This document shows, piece after piece, positions 13,059 to 18,447 of a stretch of 18,447 nucleotides of DNA. Source of the DNA: DATEAV01 sp964513155. Its GTDB lineage: Bacteria; Chloroflexota; Anaerolineae; Anaerolineales; E44-bin32. Within the stretch, counting starts at the first letter, position 1, and every line of letters begins with the position of its first letter. Made by a program: the position numbers and the translations under genes. The stretch covers positions 1 to 18,447 of the forward strand of contig CAZEMA010000045.1 in assembly GCA_964513155.1 (NCBI GenBank), written 5' to 3'. A model generated the notes under the pieces. That model had not been told where the DNA came from. It made no database searches and saw only the letters and a program-made list of their open reading frames with translations.

Positions 13059-13844
13059 ATGCGCACCTACCAGAATCTCCTCCTCGAACAGGCAGACGGT
13101 GTTCAAACGATCACCCTCAACCGTCCCAAAGCCAATGCCTTTGATTTCCAGATGACCGACGAGTTGCTCAGCGCAATGGAGCAGGCGGCTCGCGACCGGG
13201 ACGTCCGCTGTCTGCTCCTTACCGGCTCCGGCCATACCTTCAGCGCAGGCCAGGATATTGGCGAGATGCAGCGAGCCGGGCCGCAGATCTCCTACGGCGA
13301 TCACTTGAGGCAGACCTTCAACCGGGTGGTCCTAGTGATGCGGCGGATGGACAAACCAATCGTGGGTGCGATCAATGGCCCAGCGGCTGGCGCTGGTCTG
13401 GGCATCGCGCTGGCCACCGATCTCCGCCTGGCCGCCGAGAGGGCCAGGTTCATCTTTGGTTTCACCGCGCTCGGCCTGGCCGGCGACTCGGGCGTCTCCC
13501 TCTTCCTCCCAGCATTGGTCGGCCTGGCCCGCGCCACCGAGATCGCCTTCTCCAACACACCGCTGGCTGCCGACCAGGCGCTGGCCTACGGCCTGGTCAA
13601 TCGGGTCGTGCCCGACACGGACTTGATGCCCGCGGCAAAACAGGTGGCAGTCTCCCTCGCCGCCGGCCCCACGCGGGCCCTGGGCCTCATCAAGCGGGCT
13701 TTCAACGTGGCTGCGCTCGATCGCCTGGAAAGCGTCCTCGAGTATGAGGCCTGGATGCAGGAGATCGCCAGCCGTACTGCCGATCACCGAGAGGGCGTCC
13801 GGGCCTTCCTCGAGAAGGCCGCGCCGAACTTCCGGGGCGAGTAG
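13059..13844 (+). CDS. PaaG-like crotonase (probable enoyl-CoA/epoxyphenylacetyl-CoA isomerase type)
   Basis: A 261-residue crotonase-fold protein with the oxyanion-hole motif SAGQDIGEM (62-70) and the NGPAAGAGLGIALATDLRLA helix. It lacks both hydratase glutamates: Gly115 and Phe135 stand in their places. It keeps Asp143 in LGLAGDSGVS, the position of the catalytic Asp of PaaG and of delta-3,delta-2-enoyl-CoA isomerases (IGLxPDSGG). Hydration is therefore unlikely, and isomerisation of an acyl-CoA double bond or related chemistry is favoured. The usual Pro before the Asp is Gly142 here. CTGAGGTGG precedes the ATG. No other paa genes are in the window, so a phenylacetate pathway is not shown. 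Stop codon TAG is part of a TAGAAT box for the next unit. Confidence 0.83.
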   Translation: MRTYQNLLLEQADGVQTITLNRPKANAFDFQMTDELLSAMEQAARDRDVRCLLLTGSGHTFSAGQDIGEMQRAGPQISYGDHLRQTFNRVVLVMRRMDKPIVGAINGPAAGAGLGIALATDLRLAAERARFIFGFTALGLAGDSGVSLFLPALVGLARATEIAFSNTPLAADQALAYGLVNRVVPDTDLMPAAKQVAVSLAAGPTRALGLIKRAFNVAALDRLESVLEYEAWMQEIASRTADHREGVRAFLEKAAPNFRGE

Positions 13845-13847
13845 AAT
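13842..13847 (+). promoter_or_regulatory. -10 box (TAGAAT) at the end of the crotonase gene
   Basis: TAGAATCAGC begins in the crotonase stop codon. The same 10-base text recurs at 14388-14397 before the next membrane-protein gene, where a ribosome-binding site also follows. Fourteen bases past this first box is AAGGAGGTGT, a near-perfect Shine-Dalgarno sequence, but no ATG stands at a normal distance from it. Confidence 0.4.
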
Positions 13848-14009
13848 CAGCCTCGCCATAAGGAGGTGTGGCCAGCGGCCTTTGCAGGGTCGCAGCAGTT
13901 CCTATCCGGCGGGTTTCGGGTAGTCAGGGGAGAGAAGGCCCTCCGCCGGGGCGGCCGCCGTCTCCGAAGCGCGAGAACGATAGGCACCCGCGAATGTGAG
14001 GAGGTGACA

Positions 14010-14189
14010 ATGCCCAGGCAGGATGAGGTAGTCTACTGTGATGGTTGCGGCGCCGAAATCGTGGGCGCTCCGGTTGTTCGAGGGGGGCGGCGCTACTGCT
14101 GCCAAGACTGCGCCGAAGGTCTGGCCTGTGACTGTGCCCTCATCTTGGACGACGAACGGAGTGAGGAACCGGGCCTAGCCGGGGAGTAA
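14010..14189 (+). CDS. Small Cys-rich (zinc-ribbon-like) protein
   Basis: A 59-residue protein with seven cysteines: YCDGCGAE (Cys10, Cys13), RRYCCQDC (Cys30, 31, 34) and LACDC (Cys40, 42), plus an acidic tail. Two CxxC pairs about 20 residues apart fit a treble-clef or zinc-ribbon metal site, somewhat like TRASH/YHS-type metal-handling motifs (YCCQDC). The target is unknown. The ATG at 14010 is preceded by GTGAGGAGGTGACA, a strong ribosome-binding site. The frame is open back to a GTG at 13866, but that GTG lies within another Shine-Dalgarno-like sequence and the extra residues are Arg/Gly-rich and featureless, so I prefer the short form. A strong hairpin follows the gene. Confidence 0.75.
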   Translation: MPRQDEVVYCDGCGAEIVGAPVVRGGRRYCCQDCAEGLACDCALILDDERSEEPGLAGE

Positions 14190-14221
14190 AGAAAGCCCGC
14201 TGGATGTTGATGTCGCGCTCG

Positions 14222-14250
14222 AGAGCGCGGCGGCTCGGCCGCCGCGCTCT
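14222..14250 (+). terminator. Perfect 13-bp hairpin, likely terminator
   Basis: AGAGCGCGGCGGC (14222-14234) pairs perfectly with GCCGCCGCGCTCT (14238-14250) around TCG, 32 bases past the Cys-rich gene. The tail GCTCTTCC is weakly T-rich. It argues that the long membrane-protein gene is a separate unit starting downstream. Confidence 0.55.
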
Positions 14251-14387
14251 GCTCTTCCGGGGGCAAGGCCGGAAGTCTTCCAACGAGATGTCCCAGGCAG
14301 TCGTTCCCTCAGACGGCGACGAAATCCCTTTGCCCCCAACAGGACAGCCTCGCCTGCGTCCTCCTACCCGATCCTTGCGGGCGCGAC

Positions 14388-14393
14388 TAGAAT
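14388..14393 (+). promoter_or_regulatory. -10 box (TAGAAT) of the spermidine-synthase-like gene
   Basis: TAGAATCAGC lies 26 bases before the ATG at 14420. CGGAGG is placed eight bases before the ATG. No clear -35 is seen. The same 10-base text occurs at 13842. Confidence 0.45.
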
Positions 14394-14419
14394 CAGCAGC
14401 CTCAATCGGAGGCGTCGGT

Positions 14420-16795
14420 ATGGCATCCCGTGCCTCAACCCTCGGTCTGGCTCTGGTGTCGGCCGGGGCGCTGCTCTTCGAGGTCGCCCTCACCCGCCTG
14501 TTTGCCATCCAACAGTTCTACCACTTCGCCTTCGTCGTCGTCAGCCTGGCCGTGATGGGCACTGCCGCCAGCGGCGTCCTCCTGGCCGCCCGCCCCAGGC
14601 ATCCTCCCTTGGCTGCCCTGGCCGCGGCCTTCGCCTGCGTCACCGTCGCCGCGTACCTGGTCATCAACGTTCTGCCCTTCGATTCCTACAGCCTGGCCTG
14701 GGATTGGCGCCAGGTGGGGGTTCTGTGCCTGTACTTCCTGATGGCCGCGGCCCCCTTCCTCCTTGCCGGCTGGGTAACCGGCGCCTGCCTGGCGGCTGCC
14801 GGGCCGAGCCTCCACCGGCCATATGCCGCGAACCTGGTCGGCGCCGGTCTGGGCAGCCTGGGCGCCCTCCTTGCCCTCGACCACCTGACGGCGGAGGCCA
14901 CCGTCTTCTTTGCCGCGGCGCTGGGTTCGCTGGCAGCCTGCTGCTTCGCGGCCCGTCCCCTTCCCCGCCTGGGCGCGGGCCTGCTCAGTCTCCTGCTGTT
15001 CCTGCTTTCGTGGCTTCTGCCTCCTGTTCTCTGGCTTCAGATTTCTCCCTACAAGCCGCTCGCCAGCGCCCGGCTCGCCCCAATGGCCCGCACGACGGTC
15101 AGCCTGTGGTCTGCCTCGACACGCCTCGATGCCGTTGAAGGCGGCAGCGTGCATGTCTTCCCCGGGCTCAGCCTGAACGCGGCCGGATCCCTTCCGCCGC
15201 AAGCCGCGGTGTTCCTCGACGGAGAGGGACCGCTGCCCATCACCTCCCTGGCGCCCGACGATCCGGCCGCGGCGGAACTGGCCGGGCACATGCCTGCCGC
15301 CCTGGCCTACCGCCTCCGCCCGGCCGCACTGGTTCTCCTCCTCGACCCCGGCGCTGGCCTCGATGCTTCCCTGGCCCTGGCTCTAGGCGCCGCCCACGTC
15401 ACCATGCCGACCGATGAGCCCCTGGTCATGCAAGTCCTCGCCGGGCCCTACGCCTCGTTCAGTCGGGATCTTCTGCACCAGCCACGCCTCAGCCTTCTGC
15501 CACGTTCCAGTCGCGGGACTCTTCGCCTCAGCCAGGGCCCTTACGATGTGGTCCAGTTCGCGTTGAGTGACACCTATCACCCGGTGACTTCGGGCGCCTT
15601 CAGCCTGACCGAAGACTACCTCCTCACCGTTCAAGCCTTCAGCGACGCCTATGCCCGCCTCGACGAGGACGGCTTGCTGGTGGTCACCCGCTGGTTGCAG
15701 ACGCCACCCTCCGAATGCGCCCGCGCCTTCGCCACGCTGCTGGAAGCCCTGGACCGTTCCGGCGTTCAGAACCCTGCGGGCCAAGTCCTGGCCTACCGCA
15801 CAATGCGCACCGCCACCCTGATCGCTTCTCGCCGCCCATTCACCGACGGCGAACTGGCTGTCACTCGATCCTTCCTGGAGGAGAATAGCTACGACCCGAT
15901 CCTCCTTCCCGACCTACAACCAGAGGAGCTCAATCGGCACAACCGCCTTCCCTCCGACGACTACCACACTCTCTTCGCCGCCCTGCTTGCCGACCGCGAA
16001 GCTACTCAGGATCTCTACGACTTCAACCTTCGGCCGCCGACCGACGACCAACCTTTCTTCTTCCACTTCTTCCGTTGGCGCCAGACGCCCGAACTCCTGG
16101 CCAGGCTGGGCCAGACCTGGCAACCGTTTGGCGGGAGCGGCTATCTTGTTCTCCTCGCGCTTCTGGGTCTGATGGTGGTCCTGGGCGTTCCGTTGGCCCT
16201 GGCGCCTCTCGCCCTGCTGCGCCGAGGCCGAGTCCGGCAACCGGTGCCAGGCCAGAACCGCCGCGCCCCTCGCTTCCTGGCGTACTTCGCCTGCCTGGGC
16301 GCTGGCTACCTGCTGGTTGAATTGCCCCTCATCCAACGCGCAACGTTGCTGCTCGACCGCCCCTCGATCGCATTGGCCGTCGTCTTGTTCACCCTGCTGC
16401 TGTCTTCGGGCCTCGGCAGTCTGCTCTCGCCGCGGATTCCCCTTCGCCCGTCGCTGCTCGCCTTGATCGCCTGCCTGATCGTGACCATGGTCGGCCTGCC
16501 CGCAGTCATCCGGATCGCCTTGCCCTGGAGTCTGACGGTCCGCCTGGCGCTGACCGTCCTCATGCTCTCCCCGCTGGGCACGCTGATGGGGGTTCCCTTC
16601 GCCTCGGGTCTGCGCCAAGCCGAGGCTCGCTCGCCGGGTCTTATCCCTTGGGCCTGGGCAGTCAACGGCGCGGTCTCCGGGGTCAGCGGCGTGCTTGCCG
16701 CGTTACTGTCGTTGGAGTTTGGCTTCACCGCCGTCCTTGCCGTCGGAGCTCTCGCCTACGCTTGTGCCTGGGCTGCGGCGCCGCGTCGAGACTAA
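14420..16795 (+). CDS. Multi-pass membrane protein with spermidine-synthase-like domain
   Basis: A 791-residue protein in three parts. Residues 1 to about 220 hold seven or eight membrane helices. About 230-570 is a soluble segment: VLLLDPGAGLDASLALALGA is a Rossmann-type loop, and YDVVQFALSDTYHP ... LTEDYLLTVQAF with DGLLVVTRW matches the spermidine-synthase-like motif order. About 570-791 holds six or seven more helices (for example LAYFACLGAGYLLVELPLIQ). Such fused proteins are widespread in environmental bacteria and are labelled spermine/spermidine synthase-like, but polyamine synthesis has seldom been shown. The SAM loop here is DPGAG rather than the usual GGGxG, so activity is uncertain. 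The ATG at 14420 has GGAGG eight bases upstream; an open frame back to 14204 would cross a terminator-like hairpin and the TAGAAT box. Confidence 0.75.
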   Translation: MASRASTLGLALVSAGALLFEVALTRLFAIQQFYHFAFVVVSLAVMGTAASGVLLAARPRHPPLAALAAAFACVTVAAYLVINVLPFDSYSLAWDWRQVGVLCLYFLMAAAPFLLAGWVTGACLAAAGPSLHRPYAANLVGAGLGSLGALLALDHLTAEATVFFAAALGSLAACCFAARPLPRLGAGLLSLLLFLLSWLLPPVLWLQISPYKPLASARLAPMARTTVSLWSASTRLDAVEGGSVHVFPGLSLNAAGSLPPQAAVFLDGEGPLPITSLAPDDPAAAELAGHMPAALAYRLRPAALVLLLDPGAGLDASLALALGAAHVTMPTDEPLVMQVLAGPYASFSRDLLHQPRLSLLPRSSRGTLRLSQGPYDVVQFALSDTYHPVTSGAFSLTEDYLLTVQAFSDAYARLDEDGLLVVTRWLQTPPSECARAFATLLEALDRSGVQNPAGQVLAYRTMRTATLIASRRPFTDGELAVTRSFLEENSYDPILLPDLQPEELNRHNRLPSDDYHTLFAALLADREATQDLYDFNLRPPTDDQPFFFHFFRWRQTPELLARLGQTWQPFGGSGYLVLLALLGLMVVLGVPLALAPLALLRRGRVRQPVPGQNRRAPRFLAYFACLGAGYLLVELPLIQRATLLLDRPSIALAVVLFTLLLSSGLGSLLSPRIPLRPSLLALIACLIVTMVGLPAVIRIALPWSLTVRLALTVLMLSPLGTLMGVPFASGLRQAEARSPGLIPWAWAVNGAVSGVSGVLAALLSLEFGFTAVLAVGALAYACAWAAAPRRD

Positions 16796-17059
16796 TTTCC
16801 ATCCCGCGCCGTCGACTCCAGGACGGATTCAGCACAGCGGCTCACGCCCTCGACCATACGCACCGCCATGACCGTCACCTCCCTCCCATGTCAAGCGCCG
16901 CCCGACCTCGCCCAAACCGAAGTGCAGCGCGAGGCCCCTTCTCCTCGCGGGTCAACCGTCTGCGGTCTGACCATGGACCCTGCCACAAAGCAGCGGGGCT
17001 GCCCTTGAGGGGCAGCCCCGCGTGTGAACTCGAGATCCGGTATCGGGACAAACGGCTGA
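16796..17059. other. Convergent intergenic stretch
   Basis: It separates the plus-strand membrane-protein gene from the convergent minus-strand bacterioferritin. Apart from the terminator hairpin at 16993-17021 and a doubtful 25-codon minus-strand frame (16792-16869), I see no gene or known RNA in it. Confidence 0.6.
16993..17021 (-). terminator. Terminator of the bacterioferritin gene
   Basis: GCGGGGCTGCCC (16993-17004) and GGGCAGCCCCGC (17010-17021) pair perfectly around TTGAG. Read on the minus strand the stem begins 38 bases past the bfr stop and is followed by TGCTTTGTGG. It could also stop plus-strand transcripts from the long membrane-protein gene, which converges here. Confidence 0.65.
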
Positions 17060-17536
17060 TTAGCCGCCTGCCTCCGTCTGCATGGAGAGGTAGTTCTCCA
17101 ACCCCATCTGCCCGATCTGATCTAGCTGCTCCTCGTTCCAGTCCTCGTGGCCTTCCTCGTCCAGGAGGATCTTGCGCAGCATTTCCGCCGTTCCTTCGTC
17201 GCCCGTCTTGGCCGCCAGGTCAATGCCGGCGTTGTAGCCGCGAATGGCGCCCAACTCCGCCTCTTTGTCGTTGGCAATCATGTCCGGCACCGTCTTGCCA
17301 ATGCGTATGGGATTGAGCTTCGAGACAATCGGGATGCCTTCCAGGAAGACGATGCGGGCGATATGCGTCTCGGCGTGGCGCATTTCATCCATCGCCTGCT
17401 TCTCGATGGCCTTGTGCAGCTTGTCGTATCCCCAGTTGTCGCACACCTCTGAATGGACCATATATTGGCTGATAGCCGTCAGTTCGTCCGCGAGCAGTTC
17501 GTTAAGTCGTTCAATGATCTTGGGATCGCCCTTCAT
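17060..17536 (-). CDS. bfr: Bacterioferritin
   Basis: A 24-mer iron-storage protein that oxidises Fe(II) and stores it as a mineral core. The 158-residue length is exactly typical. All six ferroxidase ligands are present at the standard positions: Glu18 (LLADELTAISQY), Glu51 and His54 (MDEMRHAETH), Glu94 (DKEAELGAI), Glu127 and His130 (LLDEEGHEDW). The haem-binding Met52 at the subunit-pair interface is also kept, so this is a true haem bacterioferritin rather than a plain ferritin or Dps. AAAGGAGTCAGGTC precedes the ATG. It has its own promoter (TATAAT at 17576-17581) 106 bases after the upstream PCMT gene, and a terminator after it. No iron-box palindrome was recognised at the promoter. Confidence 0.96.
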   Translation of the reverse strand: MKGDPKIIERLNELLADELTAISQYMVHSEVCDNWGYDKLHKAIEKQAMDEMRHAETHIARIVFLEGIPIVSKLNPIRIGKTVPDMIANDKEAELGAIRGYNAGIDLAAKTGDEGTAEMLRKILLDEEGHEDWNEEQLDQIGQMGLENYLSMQTEAGG

Positions 17537-17575
17537 GACCTGACTCCTTTGGCATAATCAACGTTTCTTTGTCCG

Positions 17576-17581
17576 ATTATA
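17576..17581 (-). promoter_or_regulatory. -10 box (TATAAT) of the bacterioferritin gene
   Basis: On the minus strand GAGGTATAATCGG gives a start point near 17569 and a leader of about 33 bases ending in AAAGGAG. There is no recognisable -35 at 16-18 bases, so it looks like an extended -10 type promoter. Confidence 0.6.
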
Positions 17582-17642
17582 CCTCGACCTGGCCCTGCCA
17601 TGCTCGCGCCTCCTGGCACCGATTCCCGCCGTGGGGTTCCCT

Positions 17643-18401
17643 CTAGGGCGTGCTCTCCTGGCGCACCAGAGGCACGAAACGCACGCCGCCCAGGCTGACG
17701 GACTCGTATGAGTCTTCCCCCGTTCGCGTGATTTGCCAGAGCTCCTGGTAGTCACCAACGGGACCCACCGGGATGACCATCACCCCACCGAGGACGAGTT
17801 GCGCCAGCAGAGGCGGAGGAACATGGTCCGGTGCGGCGGTGACGATGACGGCGTCGAATGGCGCCGCCTCGGGCCATCCGTTGTAGCCATCGGCATGCCG
17901 GACATGCACGCTGGTGTACCCCAGGGACTCCAGCCGAGACTCAGCTGCCTCGGCCAGCGGCTCGATGATCTCGATCGTGTAAACCTCGACCCCCAGCTGG
18001 GCAAGCACCGCAGCCTGGTAGCCGGAGCCCGTCCCAATCTCCAGAACCCGGTCGCCGGGTCCCACACCGAGGTTCTCTGTCATCAACGCCACGATGTATG
18101 GCTGTGAGATGGTTTGCCCATAGCCGATCGGGAGCGGGTGGTTGTGGTAAGCCTCATCCAGGTAGTCGTCGGGGACGAACAGATGGCGGGGGACCGTCTC
18201 CATCGCCTCGATCACCGCATCATCGTTGACCCCCCAGTTGATGATCCCCTGCTGGACCATCTCGAGCCGCGCCTCCCGGTATGGATCCTCCCCTTGATCG
18301 ACTTGGGTGGATGCTGGAAGCGTGGCCCTGACCTCTGACGAGCGAGCCGCGCAGCCGCTGCATAGACTGAATACCACCAGCGCCGCCAGGAGACGGCCCA
18401 T
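17643..18401 (-). CDS. pcm: Protein-L-isoaspartate O-methyltransferase with lipoprotein-like signal
   Basis: PCMT methylates isoaspartyl residues in damaged proteins using SAM, starting their repair. The catalytic domain covers about 41-252. HLFVPDDYLDEAYHNHPLPIG and GYGQTISQPYIVALM are the PCMT substrate-binding signature, VLEIGTGSGYQAAVLAQL (119-136) is SAM motif I, and LVLGGVMVIPVGP the later strand. In front are about 40 extra residues: MGRLLAALVVFSLCSGC looks like a signal peptide ending in a lipobox-like LCSGC (Cys17), then a polar linker. Cys rather than Leu at the -3 position makes the lipobox imperfect. The ATG at 18401 has GGAGG six bases upstream; a TTG two codons earlier is less likely. 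If exported, its SAM supply is a puzzle. A TACAAT box lies at 18420-18425. Confidence 0.88.
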   Translation of the reverse strand: MGRLLAALVVFSLCSGCAARSSEVRATLPASTQVDQGEDPYREARLEMVQQGIINWGVNDDAVIEAMETVPRHLFVPDDYLDEAYHNHPLPIGYGQTISQPYIVALMTENLGVGPGDRVLEIGTGSGYQAAVLAQLGVEVYTIEIIEPLAEAAESRLESLGYTSVHVRHADGYNGWPEAAPFDAVIVTAAPDHVPPPLLAQLVLGGVMVIPVGPVGDYQELWQITRTGEDSYESVSLGGVRFVPLVRQESTP

Positions 18402-18419
18402 TTCCAACCTCCACCCTCG

Positions 18420-18425
18420 ATTGTA
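18420..18425 (-). promoter_or_regulatory. -10 box (TACAAT) of the PCMT gene
   Basis: On the minus strand GTACAATCGAGGG predicts a start point near 18413 and a leader of about 12 bases that contains the GGAGG ribosome-binding site. Where a -35 would lie is at or beyond the window edge. Confidence 0.45.
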
Positions 18426-18447
18426 CAGCGGATGGGATGCCCTAGGA

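Noticed and set aside
14204..14419. N-terminal extension of the spermidine-synthase-like protein
   Set aside because: It would translate through a perfect 13-bp terminator-like stem, and a -10 box plus ribosome-binding site support the ATG at 14420.

Overview
The window is high-GC, densely packed bacterial DNA from a draft scaffold, with a 100-base run of N at 8458-8557. The gene mix fits a Chloroflexota (Anaerolineae-like) genome: a tiny Flp/Fap pilin, a HicB-DinB fusion, a DUF951 protein joined to a diacylglycerol-type GT28 glycosyltransferase, a spermidine-synthase-like multi-pass protein, and several promoters built on GGTATAAT without a clear -35. This assignment is an inference from style, not from a marker gene. 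I see no rRNA, tRNA, CRISPR array, transposase, integrase or phage gene.

Left part (1-4564), mostly minus strand. A non-coding, hairpin-rich stretch (1-479) is followed by glycine C-acetyltransferase (kbl) behind an apparently leaderless GIY-YIG nuclease gene. A small two-helix membrane protein lies on the plus strand. Then come a TyrA-like dehydrogenase lacking the usual catalytic His and an M50B site-2-protease-like metallopeptidase. The peptidase gene diverges from a DUF951-GT28 operon across a perfect 12-bp inverted repeat that carries a TATAAT box on each strand.

Middle (4565-8457). The DUF951-GT28 pair is followed by an orphan Flp/Fap pilin on the minus strand. Upstream of the pilin promoter sits a TGTGA-N6-TCACA palindrome identical in its core to the CRP consensus. 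Next are a broken SAM-methyltransferase that has lost its SAM-binding core and has an in-frame TGA, a YbaK-type aminoacyl-tRNA deacylase, and a membrane-anchored M23 peptidase overlapping it by 23 bases.

Right part (8558-18447). Plus-strand genes encode a HicB-DinB fusion, an enoyl-CoA hydratase with both catalytic Glu residues, an AAC(3)-family acetyltransferase with a Cys-rich C-terminal part, a small membrane protein, an extended-SDR epimerase, an unrecognised acidic-tailed protein, a PaaG-like crotonase that keeps Asp143 instead of the two Glu, a small Cys-rich protein, and a 791-residue membrane/spermidine-synthase-like protein. On the minus strand are bacterioferritin, with its full ferroxidase centre and haem Met, and a protein-L-isoaspartate methyltransferase with an apparent lipoprotein signal.

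Most of the window is housekeeping and peripheral metabolism: amino-acid turnover, acyl-CoA metabolism, envelope lipid and peptidoglycan, iron storage and protein repair. I found no clear new multi-gene system. The best leads are regulatory (the divergent palindrome and the CRP-like operator), the excised methyltransferase, the exported PCMT and the HicB-DinB fusion.
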